A stretch of 64,000 nucleotides of DNA, from NCBI GenBank assembly GCA_964619885.1, contig CAZUGA010000019.1, positions 1 to 64,000 of the forward strand. The letters run 5' to 3'. Each line of letters begins with the position of its first letter. Within the stretch, counting starts at the first letter, position 1. A model generated the notes under the pieces. The model ran no database searches. It had not been told where the DNA came from and worked only from the letters and a program-made list of their open reading frames with translations. This stretch comes from CAZUGA01 sp964619885 (lineage in GTDB: Bacteria; Pseudomonadota; Gammaproteobacteria; Methylococcales; UBA1147). Position numbers and translations under genes: made by a program. Below, piece by piece: positions 8,921 through 18,028 of the stretch.

Positions 8921-9424
8921 ATGAAAAAGCGAATATTACAGTTGGGTTTTAGCATTACAATCGCATTACTCGCTTCGACAGCGATGGCGGATAAAGTAGT
9001 GATATACAACGGATACCACGGTGATGGCTATGGCCGCGATCGGGGTGACTATAGAAGAAATAATGGCTACCGCTATAACGACGATTACCGTCGTCGGGGG
9101 GGCTATAGTAATCACGGTCACCATCATAAACACGGTCATAAACATCGTCGAGGCTACCGCAAATATGCTAGGCACCAAGGTTATCGACCGTACAATAGAC
9201 GGCCGGTTTACCGTGAAAAGAGGGTCTATCGTCAATATGTACCGGCTCGACGATACGCCCCAGTTCCCCGATATGGTTATCATTCAGCGACTCCGGTAAT
9301 TGCCGGAAGCCTTATCGGTGGAATAATCGGCGCAGAATTGAGTCAGGGTGGTCCACTCACCTTTGGCGGGGCATTGTTGGGAGCGTCCATAGGGCGTGAT
9401 ATAGCGCATCGTCATCATCATTAA
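8921..9424 (+). CDS. Glycine-zipper envelope protein, His/Tyr/Arg-rich
   Basis: A 167-residue exported protein. The signal peptide runs through LLASTAMA. The mature N-terminal two thirds are extremely rich in Tyr, Arg, His and Gly (RGGYSNHGHHHKHGHKHRR and similar). A glycine-zipper transmembrane hairpin follows near the C-terminus (GSLIGGIIGAELSQGG then GGALLGASIGRD), and the protein ends in His. The glycine-zipper 2TM family includes outer-membrane SlyB/Rick-17kDa-like proteins. The His clusters could bind metal, but that is inference. ATG 8921 has a strong AAAAGGAGAG site. It appears monocistronic. Confidence 0.78.
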   Translation: MKKRILQLGFSITIALLASTAMADKVVIYNGYHGDGYGRDRGDYRRNNGYRYNDDYRRRGGYSNHGHHHKHGHKHRRGYRKYARHQGYRPYNRRPVYREKRVYRQYVPARRYAPVPRYGYHSATPVIAGSLIGGIIGAELSQGGPLTFGGALLGASIGRDIAHRHHH

Positions 9425-10072
9425 TACAATCCCCGTTTGCCAGGGATGGCTTTTCCTTCCTCTGTTATTCGACCCAAGTGCCAGTTATTCGATTTCTAAA
9501 CCAAGACCACATGACTCTTTTTTTGTAATCTAACGGTTTCAACGGCGAATTGGGATCATTTGGGATTCGTACCATTTGGTAGGATTTGTTAACAATATTC
9601 CAAGCCCGATATTTATTCGAATCTCAATGTCCACATGTTTAACGGTTTCCACACAAGCCTGTATTTATCGTACGGGTAGCGGCAGTTTTCAATCAATCTT
9701 CTCATTTGCACTAATTTGAAGTTGGCCTTGTTGCTTTACTTCGGGTTATTATTTGAATGCATAATATTTTGTTCATGATTAGTCTCGAGCAAATGGTTGT
9801 TCGATTCTTTGGATTTTCACGTTTGGAATTGTCTATACCAACCTATGATTAAGAAGGGTACGCGACGGGTGAGGTAGTGGAAATCAAGCATGGGATGCTG
9901 AATTATTGCAAAATTGGGGACGATTATGCGAACGCATTGGACTTAGTTCTGGGTTTACGCCGAAAATTGCGGTTGTGACTTGCGGTCAACTGATCAAGCG
10001 ATCCAGTCTAGGTGATTGGTCCGGACCAACTTGCAATGTTGGACGATGTTGTGGTGATGGAAGGTGCGAATA
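9425..10072. other. Intergenic region, 650 bp, no gene recognised
   Basis: Both strands carry only short, interrupted frames. One plus-strand frame near 9878-9979 opens with GTG but closes after about 33 codons and resembles nothing I know. The right end contains the ribosome site GGAAGG (10059-10064) of the next gene. The region could be decayed coding sequence. Confidence 0.4.
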
Positions 10073-10831
10073 GTGTCTTATACGATGTATCGGTTTACGA
10101 GTTTATTGCATAGATTGGGGCTTGCCGCTGTTTTATTATTTATAGCGCAATCCGTATTTGCTTTGTCGGTGGTTGCAAAGATTGAACCGCCCTATTTTAG
10201 CCGTAAAATGCCTGGCGAGGGGCTGTCGGCTTCGATCGTAACTGCAGCCTTAGAACGCGCAGGATATTCGGCAACATTTTCGTTTGAAACTTGGCCCCGG
10301 GCCTATGAGGGCGCGCAACTGGGGGTTTACGATGTAGTCGGCTCTATTTGGTATACGGACGAGAGAGCCCAACAATTTCATTTTAGTGAACCTTACCTAT
10401 TCCATGAAATCAAATTTATCAAGCGTCGGGCGGACAAAGACATTGTATTCACGAATCTCAATGATTTGGATGGTCTTTTGGTTGGTATCCTGAAGGATTA
10501 TGCCTATAGCGACGAATTCTTGAATTCGAAGAAATTCATTCGTATAGCCGATAATCATTTGTTGCAAAATCTGCTTAAACTTTCCCAGGGACAGATCGAT
10601 CTGACATTGGCTGAAGCGCGGAAAATTCGCTATGAAATAAACGAATATATGAAAGGTAGCGCCGAGGATTTTGAAATTTTATCTATACCTTTGATTCGGC
10701 GCGGGACACACATCGCGGTGAGTCGATCGCATCCGAACCATCAACAGATCATCAAAAAATTTAACCAAGCGATAAAAAATATGAAGGCTGAAGGTAGTTA
10801 CGACAAAATTCTTAACCAGTTTGGCCGCTGA
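10073..10831 (+). CDS. Periplasmic solute-binding protein (SBP family 3-like)
   Basis: The signal peptide (LGLAAVLLFIAQSVFA) is followed by a two-lobe substrate-binding fold of the amino-acid-binding type. Visible hallmarks are PPYFS, the segment GEGLSASIVTAAL, WPRAYEGAQLG, the DVVGS...T..R sequence and FSEPYLF. Length is about 250 residues. No ABC permease genes are nearby, so it may be a stand-alone sensor or orphan binding protein; many gammaproteobacteria carry such orphans. GTG 10073 is chosen because GGAAGG is 8 bases upstream; ATG 10085 and GTG 10064 are alternatives in the same frame. Confidence 0.75.
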   Translation: MSYTMYRFTSLLHRLGLAAVLLFIAQSVFALSVVAKIEPPYFSRKMPGEGLSASIVTAALERAGYSATFSFETWPRAYEGAQLGVYDVVGSIWYTDERAQQFHFSEPYLFHEIKFIKRRADKDIVFTNLNDLDGLLVGILKDYAYSDEFLNSKKFIRIADNHLLQNLLKLSQGQIDLTLAEARKIRYEINEYMKGSAEDFEILSIPLIRRGTHIAVSRSHPNHQQIIKKFNQAIKNMKAEGSYDKILNQFGR

Positions 10832-10890
10832 TTGTTGGTGGCGTAGAGATATTGGGACGATTCGGAGAACTGCTGCGATTATTCTTTTGC

Positions 10891-11709
10891 TCAAGTTTTC
10901 GGTTCTAGAACGTTAAGTTCGTATTGCCCAAGTTCCTTTCCGCTTGAATCTTTGATTGAAACCTTCCATTCACCGAGTAGATCTGATGTCAGTTGTTTGC
11001 TGGAAAATACCCGCCAGCGGTTCTTACCTATTTGAAATTTTTTTGTCGAATGGACCTTGCCGTTATGGCTCCACTCATGCGATAGAGATTGGCCGGTCAT
11101 GTCATTAAATTCGGAGAAAAAATATAGGACGACTGAATCGCCGGGTCTAAGAATCGCCGGGGATATAATTTCGCTTGTCGGTTCCTGGTCCTTGATTCCC
11201 CAAGAAAACTGGGCTCGTGAAACATTTTTATGGGCAACAGAAGCTGATGCGACTATGTTCGTGGATTGTTGAAATGCTGCGGTATCGGCAACATCCAATT
11301 CTAAACTGTCTTGCTTGGAAAATTCCTTGTTGTCGGTTCGCGGTTGTACTTGGGCAGTTTCAACTAATTCTCCACGGGTTAATTCTGATCCAGTTGAGTT
11401 GTGTGATGGATCGGAATCTGAGTTTTGCAATGAACGTTCGTTATCAACATTGCGAGAATCAATCAATGATGCCTGTTTTTCGGTAGATACTGTTTCGGAA
11501 TCAATACCCGTACCTTGTTTAGTAACTTCTGACATAGGTGTCGGAGTTGATAGCCAATAACCCAATGTAGCACAAGAGATTATGCCGATGACTAACGCAA
11601 TTACAATTCGTTTGTAATTCCATTCATATTCGAGTGGTGCCGTTGATCGTTGTTGCTTTGGTTTTGGGGTACCGTAATTGAGTTTGATGACAATTTTCTT
11701 TTCTGACAT
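10891..11709 (-). CDS. DUF2914 single-pass membrane protein
   Basis: The protein has a short cytoplasmic N-terminus, one transmembrane helix at about 34-53 (RIVIALVIGIISCATLGYW), a Ser/Gln/Asp-rich linker of about 110 residues, and a C-terminal DUF2914 domain. That domain has the recognisable runs SRAQFSWGI, GDSVVLYFFSE, SHEWSHNGK, FSSKQLTSDLLGEWKVSI and a final strand. The function of DUF2914 is unknown; the domain should be periplasmic. ATG 11709 is preferred over a TTG at 11736 because AAGGA lies 8 bases upstream. It converges with the solute-binding gene; a cardiolipin synthase gene lies upstream on the same strand. Confidence 0.8.
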   Translation of the reverse strand: MSEKKIVIKLNYGTPKPKQQRSTAPLEYEWNYKRIVIALVIGIISCATLGYWLSTPTPMSEVTKQGTGIDSETVSTEKQASLIDSRNVDNERSLQNSDSDPSHNSTGSELTRGELVETAQVQPRTDNKEFSKQDSLELDVADTAAFQQSTNIVASASVAHKNVSRAQFSWGIKDQEPTSEIISPAILRPGDSVVLYFFSEFNDMTGQSLSHEWSHNGKVHSTKKFQIGKNRWRVFSSKQLTSDLLGEWKVSIKDSSGKELGQYELNVLEPKT

Positions 11710-11827
11710 CGGAACGGTCCTTGGGTTGTCTGACAAGTAAAGATTTTATAGACGGGCTCTATTGTAGCGCATGTACTGGCAGTTTCTGAATTAGGTTTGG
11801 GTGTGTAGTCACGATTATGTTCGTTGG

Positions 11828-13345
11828 TTACAACAACGGTCCTAATAGGCGGGTTATATTTTCGGCGAAAGGTTTGCGTCCGGGATAGTTTTGCCAGGTT
11901 AATTTATCCAATATTTCGGTGTCTGATAAATATTCATTTTGTAATTCCGTAACTCTTGCGGCAAAAACCGAATCATATATGAACAGGCTAATTTCAAAGT
12001 TTAGCCAGAAGCTGCGCATATCCAGGTTCACTGAGCCAACCGCGCAAAAATCTTGATCGACCGTTATGGATTTCGTATGCAGCAGTCCGCCGCGGAATTG
12101 GGCAATTTGAACGCCCGCGTCGAGCATTTCTGAAAACAAAGAACGGCTGGCGTGGCGGACAAGAAATGAATCGACTTGAGCCGGTACAATTATCGTGACT
12201 TTGACGCCGCGTTGCGATGCCGAAATTAACGCCATTTTTATGGATTCGTCCGGGACGAAATAAGGCGTGGTGATGACTAATTTTTCGCGAGCTGCGTACA
12301 ACATGGTCAATAGCAGTCTATGGATCGCCTGGGCTCTGAACGCGGGTCCGGAGGGTACAACTTGTACCGGTACTTGACCGGTTTTGTTATGGGTACCGAA
12401 ATTAGGTTCTCGGTATTGAATTTTCGTTCCATGGCCAGTTTCTATATGCCAGTCCTCGATAAAAACGCTGCCGATCGCTTCTACAGCCGGTCCCTGAAAT
12501 CTCACCATGACATCTATCCAATGTCCCATCCCCTGTTTTTGCTTAAAATAGCGCGGGTCGACAAGGTTTTGGCTGCCGGTGTAGGCGATATCCCAATCGA
12601 TGACGGCGATTTTACGATGGTTGCGGATATCTACTCGGCGGTAACGTGCGCGCAACAGATTAGCGGGTAGCGCCACGGTAACGTCAACCCCGGCGGCCTT
12701 GAGCTTTTTGACCGTTTTGCTGCGAGAAAATGGCTTGCTACCAACCCCATCGATCAAAATCCGGCAATTCACGTTTCTTTCTCTGGCCCGCAGTAATGAG
12801 TTGACGACATCGTCGGCCAAACCACCCTCCTGCCAGATATAGAATTGCAAGTAACACATTCGTTTCGCCGCATTTATATCCGCGATCAGCGCGCTAAAAA
12901 TGCTTTGGTAATTGGTTAGCAGCTTGAGTTGATTGTCCGGTAACGTAGGAAAGCCGACGACTGTTTGAGCGTGTTTGTTTAGTGGTTCAAGCACATCGGG
13001 TTTTGATGCCCAGCCATTGAACGCATTGTGTACGAGTTTTTTCTGCCATTCGTTATACAGGCCATGAACCATCGAGGCACGCTTGATGCGTTTCTCACCC
13101 AATCGATTTTCACCGATAAAAAGGTAAATTAACGCGCCAATGCCCGGAAGAAGCACAACGACCATCAACCAGGCTAGCGTGATCCCTGCCGGTCGTTTTC
13201 GACTGATAATGCGTATAGAAAGAAGTATTCTGATACATAGCTCTGAAATGAAGATAAGGTCTGGTATCCAAAACCATGGATTACCTTCAAATACTTCTAT
13301 TATCTTTTGCAGTTCTGTCGGAATATGATTCAATATTTCCTTCAT
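11828..13345 (-). CDS. Cardiolipin synthase (PLD superfamily)
   Basis: Makes cardiolipin from two phosphatidylglycerol molecules, or a related phosphatidyl transfer, at the inner membrane. The 505-residue protein has two N-terminal transmembrane helices (about 28-48 and 55-78, including VVVLLPGIGALIYLFIGEN). Two HKD motifs follow: His243/Lys245/Asp250 (NHRKIAVID) and His423/Lys425/Asp430 (LLHTKSITVD). This is the ClsA-type architecture and length. The gene lies about 120 bp upstream of the DUF2914 gene on the same strand and diverges from the 5-oxoprolinase gene. Whether it is ClsA by orthology cannot be decided from sequence alone. Confidence 0.92.
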   Translation of the reverse strand: MKEILNHIPTELQKIIEVFEGNPWFWIPDLIFISELCIRILLSIRIISRKRPAGITLAWLMVVVLLPGIGALIYLFIGENRLGEKRIKRASMVHGLYNEWQKKLVHNAFNGWASKPDVLEPLNKHAQTVVGFPTLPDNQLKLLTNYQSIFSALIADINAAKRMCYLQFYIWQEGGLADDVVNSLLRARERNVNCRILIDGVGSKPFSRSKTVKKLKAAGVDVTVALPANLLRARYRRVDIRNHRKIAVIDWDIAYTGSQNLVDPRYFKQKQGMGHWIDVMVRFQGPAVEAIGSVFIEDWHIETGHGTKIQYREPNFGTHNKTGQVPVQVVPSGPAFRAQAIHRLLLTMLYAAREKLVITTPYFVPDESIKMALISASQRGVKVTIIVPAQVDSFLVRHASRSLFSEMLDAGVQIAQFRGGLLHTKSITVDQDFCAVGSVNLDMRSFWLNFEISLFIYDSVFAARVTELQNEYLSDTEILDKLTWQNYPGRKPFAENITRLLGPLL

Positions 13346-13508
13346 GATTGTGTACCTGGGCTCCGATCTCCAGTGTATTTGTCCGGTTAATAGTTCTGCG
13401 TCGTAAATCCTGTATACATAATACCAATGTTTCGCTTGTTTTCAGTTTAGAATATTGACGTTTGTAGTCGTAAAAGTAAGAGTCAAAGTAGTTATAAGGA
13501 GTTGACAG

Positions 13509-16500
13509 GTGGGTTGGGAATTTTGGATTGACCGGGGCGGCACCTTTACCGATATCGTTGCGCGGTATCCCGATGGTACGGTTCAGACACGCAAACTATT
13601 GTCGGAGAATCCTACCCAATATCCGGACGCTGCGGTCGAGGGGGTTCGCCGTTGCATAGAGCTCAGTTCGGGACAAATTCCGACATCCTCGATCGATGCG
13701 GTAAAGATGGGAACTACCGTTGGCACCAATGCGTTGTTGGAGCGCAAGGGCGAAGATGTCGCATTAATGATTAGCCGTGGTTTTGGAGATTGTTTGCGCA
13801 TCGGCTATCAGAATCGACCCGACATATTCGCGTTGGAAATTAACAAGCCTGAAATGTTGTACAAGCGGGTAATTGAAGTTGCCGAGCGATGCAACGTTCA
13901 GGGTGAAATTGTTGTACCTTTGGATATGCAGGCTGCACGCGAAGATTTGCATAAAGCGTATCATGATGGATTCTCTGCTGTGGCTATCGTATTGATGCAC
14001 GCTTGGCGGTTTCCAGATCACGAGTTGCAATTGGCCAATCTGGCTCAGGAAATCGGATTTACTCAGATTTCAGTTTCTCATCAGGTTTCTCCGTTGATGA
14101 AAATCGTCAGTCGCGGTGATACCACTGTGGTTGATGCTTATCTCTCGCCGTTGTTACAACGTTACGTCCAGCAGGTTACTGCGGGGTTTGATTTCTGCGA
14201 TAAAACAACGCCGGTACGGTTGATGTTTATGCAATCAAATGGAGGACTCGTTGATGCTTCATCATTTCACGGAAAAGACAGTATTTTATCCGGACCGGCA
14301 GGTGGAATGGTTGGGGCTGCGATGACAGCTCAATATGCGGGCTTCGATAAAATTGTTACATTCGACATGGGCGGTACCTCAACCGATGTCGCACATTATG
14401 CAGGTGAATTTGAACGTAGCTTCGAAACCGAGGTTGCCGGTGTGCGAATGCGCGCACCGATGATGCATATCCATACCGTGGCTGCTGGCGGTGGATCAGT
14501 CTTAAAATTCGATGGAATGCGCTACCGTGTTGGACCGGAATCGTCCGGCGCGGATCCAGGGCCAGCAAGTTACCGACGCGGCGGGCCGCTTTGTATCACC
14601 GACGCTAATCTTTTGTTGGGTAAGATTCCAGTGGATTATTTCCCCAAGGTTTTCGGTGAGGACGGTAATTTATCGTTAGATAAAGAACGAGTTCGTCGAT
14701 TATTCCATCGTTTGACAGAGCAAATCAACAGCAAGACCTGCTCTACGCGAACACCGCAGCAGGTTGCCGATGGTTTTCTTTCAGTGGCAGTAGAAAATAT
14801 GGCCGCTGCGATTAAAAAAATCTCTATTCAGCGTGGTTATAACGTATCCGAGTATACATTGTGCTGCTTTGGAGCGGCGGGAGGTCAGCACGCATGCCTA
14901 GTTGCCGATGCGTTGGGTGTGACTCGAATATTTATTCATCCGTTTGCCGGTGTTCTGTCTGCCTACGGTATGGGTTTGGCCGATTTCAGAATTATTCGTG
15001 AGCAAGCAGTGGAAGTGATTTTGTGCAAGGCGATCGCGGTAAAATTGGAGCAGATATTGATTCGTCTGGAGCAAGCGGCCCGCGAAGAATTGTTGGAGCA
15101 GGACGTGCCTGCAAATTTGGTTGATGTATTGAAAAAGGTCCACCTTCGTTACGACGGAACGGACACAGCCCTAGTCGTTCCTTTTGGATCTATCGGTTCA
15201 ATGCAGCAAGCTTTTGAATCTACCTACTCTAAACGCTTTGGTTTTAACTACAAGAATAGGGCATGCGTGGTTGAGTCCGTGTCGGTGGAAGCGCTGGGGA
15301 AAACCGGAATGGTTGAAGAGTCACCAGCGAATATCAATGAGCATTCGTCAGCCGATCCGGTGGAACAACTACAAATGTATTCGGCGGGTCAATTTCGGCA
15401 AACACCGCTTTATTTACGTGAAGCAATTTGTCCGGGCGCGACGATTGTGGGTCCTGCCGTTATTATCGAAACTACGTCGACGACCGTGATTGAACCCGGA
15501 TGGAGTGGGGTGGTTAACCGGTTCAATCATTTGATATTAACTCGCCGGGAAGAGGTTTGCAGAACAACTGCCATTGGAACCGACGTGGATCCTGTGATGC
15601 TTGAAATCTTCAATAAGCTATTCATGTCCGTCGCAGAACAGATGGGTTATACGTTGCAGAATACGGCGTTCTCGGTAAATATCAAAGAGCGTTTGGATTT
15701 TTCCTGTGCGTTATTTGACCGAACAGGCCGGTTGATCGCCAATGCGCCGCATATTCCGGTACACCTTGGATCTATGGGCGAAAGTGTGCAAGTCCTGATC
15801 GATAGTTTTTTAGCGGAGATGAATCCGGGCGATATCTATATGGTGAATTCTCCGTACCACGGGGGAACCCATCTTCCCGATATTACGATTGTTACGCCAG
15901 TCTATGATCAGGGGCAATCAGGCATTTTGTTCTTTGTTGCGTCCAGAGGGCATCATGCCGATGTCGGTGGCTTAACCCCGGGATCCATGCCCCCCAGCAG
16001 CCACACGATAGAAGAAGAAGGCGTGCGAACTCGCGGACTAAAATTAGTAAGCCGGGGTCGATTTAATGAAGTTGAAGTTCTTGAGTGGTTATCGTCTGGC
16101 AAGTATCCGGCCCGCAATCCGCAGCAAAATCTTGCGGACCTCAAAGCGCAGATCGCGGCCAACGAGAAAGGTGTGAGGGAATTGCGGAAAATAGTTAAGC
16201 ACTACTCGTTGAATGTTGTCGAGGCGTACATGCAGCATGTACGGAATAATGCTGAAGAAGCGGTGCGCCAGGTTATAGATTCGCTGTCGGAAGGAACATA
16301 TTCATCGATGATGGATGATGGTAGCAGGATTTCTGTTCGAATCGGAATTAACCGGGAAGACCGAACTGCGAAAATTGATTTTTCAGGAACAACTTCGCAG
16401 TTGAACAACAATTTTAATGCGCCGGCTGCGGTAGTTAAAGCGGCTGTGTTGTACGTATTTAGGAGTTTGGTGGATGATGACATTCCGCTAAATCAAGGAT

Positions 16501-17123
16501 GCTTAAATCCATTGGAGATCATTATTCCCGAATCATCGATGTTGAATCCGAAACCACCCGCGGCGGTTGTAGCTGGAAATGTGGAAACTTCTCAGATTAT
16601 CGTCGATACATTGTACGGAGCGTTGGGGAAATTGGCCGCTTCGCAGGGCACGATGAATAACTTTACCTTTGGGAACGATCGATACCAGTATTACGAAACG
16701 ATTTGCGGTGGGTCCGGTGCGGGGGAGGGTTTTGATGGTGCGGATGCGGTACAAACTCATATGACTAATTCTCGGATTACCGATCCGGAAGTCTTGGAGT
16801 CTCGGTTCCCAGTGCGTTTAGAAGAATTTTCGATCCGTCCTAATAGCGGGGGGCATGGGTTAAACCAGGGGGGGAATGGTGTTGTACGCAGAATATTGTT
16901 CAACGAGCCCATGACCGCTGCAATACTTGCCGGGCGTCGCAGTAAGGTGCCGTTTGGCTTGAACGGGGGGGCACCAGGAATGGCGGGGCGTAATAGTGTG
17001 AAACGACAATCGGGTGAGGTAATCGAATTGCCGGGGGCGGCACAAGTTGAAATGTGTGTAGGCGACCAATTTATCATCGAAACCCCGGGCGGGGGAGGCT
17101 TTGGCGATAAGGAGGATCAATAA
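13509..17123 (+). CDS. 5-oxoprolinase (ATP-hydrolysing), fused HyuA-HyuB type
   Basis: Hydrolyses 5-oxo-L-proline to glutamate with ATP, or a related hydantoin-type ring. The HyuA-like half opens with DRGGTFTDIVARYPDG, with the ATP-binding DMGGTSTDVAHY around 290. The HyuB-like half starts around 690 (DPVMLEIFNKLF) and contains SPYHGGTHLPD and ASRGHHADVGG. The 1204-residue single chain matches the eukaryotic-style and proteobacterial OplAH fusion rather than separate hyuA/hyuB genes. The start is GTG 13509 with AAGGAG six bases upstream. It stands alone, with no transporter or glutathione gene adjacent. Substrate assignment is by family only. Confidence 0.88.
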   Translation: MGWEFWIDRGGTFTDIVARYPDGTVQTRKLLSENPTQYPDAAVEGVRRCIELSSGQIPTSSIDAVKMGTTVGTNALLERKGEDVALMISRGFGDCLRIGYQNRPDIFALEINKPEMLYKRVIEVAERCNVQGEIVVPLDMQAAREDLHKAYHDGFSAVAIVLMHAWRFPDHELQLANLAQEIGFTQISVSHQVSPLMKIVSRGDTTVVDAYLSPLLQRYVQQVTAGFDFCDKTTPVRLMFMQSNGGLVDASSFHGKDSILSGPAGGMVGAAMTAQYAGFDKIVTFDMGGTSTDVAHYAGEFERSFETEVAGVRMRAPMMHIHTVAAGGGSVLKFDGMRYRVGPESSGADPGPASYRRGGPLCITDANLLLGKIPVDYFPKVFGEDGNLSLDKERVRRLFHRLTEQINSKTCSTRTPQQVADGFLSVAVENMAAAIKKISIQRGYNVSEYTLCCFGAAGGQHACLVADALGVTRIFIHPFAGVLSAYGMGLADFRIIREQAVEVILCKAIAVKLEQILIRLEQAAREELLEQDVPANLVDVLKKVHLRYDGTDTALVVPFGSIGSMQQAFESTYSKRFGFNYKNRACVVESVSVEALGKTGMVEESPANINEHSSADPVEQLQMYSAGQFRQTPLYLREAICPGATIVGPAVIIETTSTTVIEPGWSGVVNRFNHLILTRREEVCRTTAIGTDVDPVMLEIFNKLFMSVAEQMGYTLQNTAFSVNIKERLDFSCALFDRTGRLIANAPHIPVHLGSMGESVQVLIDSFLAEMNPGDIYMVNSPYHGGTHLPDITIVTPVYDQGQSGILFFVASRGHHADVGGLTPGSMPPSSHTIEEEGVRTRGLKLVSRGRFNEVEVLEWLSSGKYPARNPQQNLADLKAQIAANEKGVRELRKIVKHYSLNVVEAYMQHVRNNAEEAVRQVIDSLSEGTYSSMMDDGSRISVRIGINREDRTAKIDFSGTTSQLNNNFNAPAAVVKAAVLYVFRSLVDDDIPLNQGCLNPLEIIIPESSMLNPKPPAAVVAGNVETSQIIVDTLYGALGKLAASQGTMNNFTFGNDRYQYYETICGGSGAGEGFDGADAVQTHMTNSRITDPEVLESRFPVRLEEFSIRPNSGGHGLNQGGNGVVRRILFNEPMTAAILAGRRSKVPFGLNGGAPGMAGRNSVKRQSGEVIELPGAAQVEMCVGDQFIIETPGGGGFGDKEDQ

Positions 17124-17531
17124 CTTATTTTGATAAATTGAGTATGCATGACGATTGATCCGTTACGGTATTTATCCAAATGCTTAATAGGATTAGCGTC
17201 AGAAAGATAGTAAATATTTCACATCCAACCCGGTAATAATATATTTTCTGCCAGGAAGTACATCTTTATGCTCGATACCGCGGGTTAGTTGATGCATGAA
17301 TAGGGGTTTCTAGCGGATAATCCGTAACTTCATCGTCGATATAGTACCAATGGTGGGGCATGTTGCTGTGCGATTTTGAGGCAGTGGGTGTTGCTGGATA
17401 AATTGGAAATTCCGGCCTATTTGTGTGCATATCGAAGGATGTTGTTGGATTCTTAACGGAAGAATAGGGTTTAATAAAGAGTTCGATCCAACGATTGAAC
17501 AAATTCTAATTAAAAAGATAGGGGAATCAAT
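17124..17531. other. Intergenic region, no gene seen
   Basis: About 400 bp of AT-rich sequence between 5-oxoprolinase and the small gene at 17532. Minus-strand frames here have no plausible start, composition or family resemblance. It probably holds the promoter of the downstream gene, whose ribosome site AGGGGAAT is near 17520. Confidence 0.45.
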
Positions 17532-17825
17532 ATGCAATTTTTCGAAATGCTGGTTTTTATGATCTCGTCCGCAGCTTCTGCAATAGCCGGAAACAAACCC
17601 GACGAATTTAAGGCTTGGACCGCCCAAATTTTTATGGTGTTGCAGATCATGCCACCCGGTAGCCTAACTCAGGCACAGATCGCGGAAATTTGCAGTCAAT
17701 TGACGATATTGCGCTCAAACGCAGAAACGTGGCTGACTTTGCCCGGACTGAGTCCAGCGGACAAATTGAAAATCAACGAAGGTATTGCCGCGATCGACGC
17801 GTCCAAGGAAGTATTGGGTTGTTAA
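17532..17825 (+). CDS. Small helical protein of unknown function
   Basis: A 97-residue protein that I do not recognise. The N-terminus MQFFEMLVFMISSAASAIAG is hydrophobic and may be a signal or anchor. The remainder is predicted helical, with two proline/glycine breaks (MPPGSLTQ and LPGLSPAD) and a C-terminal cysteine as the last residue (VLGC). Support for being real: an acceptable ribosome site, ordinary amino-acid composition, and a strong intrinsic terminator 30 bases after the stop. It appears to be a monocistronic transcription unit. Confidence 0.6.
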   Translation: MQFFEMLVFMISSAASAIAGNKPDEFKAWTAQIFMVLQIMPPGSLTQAQIAEICSQLTILRSNAETWLTLPGLSPADKLKINEGIAAIDASKEVLGC

Positions 17826-17854
17826 TTAACCATTGATTTTGAAAATTAACAGCA

Positions 17855-17896
17855 AAACTTCAGTGCTGGATGTGGGTCCAGTACTGAAGTTTTTTA
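17855..17896 (+). terminator. Strong rho-independent terminator
   Basis: A 16-bp stem (AAACTTCAGTGCTGGA with TCCAGTACTGAAGTTT, one G-T wobble) closes a 6-base TGTGGG loop and is followed by T residues. The outer A/T pairs make it usable in both directions, but the tight fit is to the 97-residue gene. Confidence 0.9.
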
Positions 17897-18028
17897 TAAA
17901 ATCGAATTTTATATCCGCACAAACCCTGCCGCATTCTAGTTTAACCAAGCTGACAAATTTCGTTAACCAATATTGTTTCTCTTAAGTTGTCCTCAACAAT
18001 TTAAAAATGGGTTAGGTATCTACAGCTT

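Noticed and set aside
8966..9299. Frames of about 90-105 codons overlapping the glycine-zipper gene on both strands
   Set aside because: Ile/Thr/Met/Val low-complexity shadows of the Tyr/His/Arg/Gly-coding repeats; the glycine-zipper frame has the signal peptide and ribosome site.
9878..9979. Short plus-strand frame opening with GTG in the 9.4-10.0 kb gap
   Set aside because: Only about 33 codons, no ribosome site and no family resemblance.
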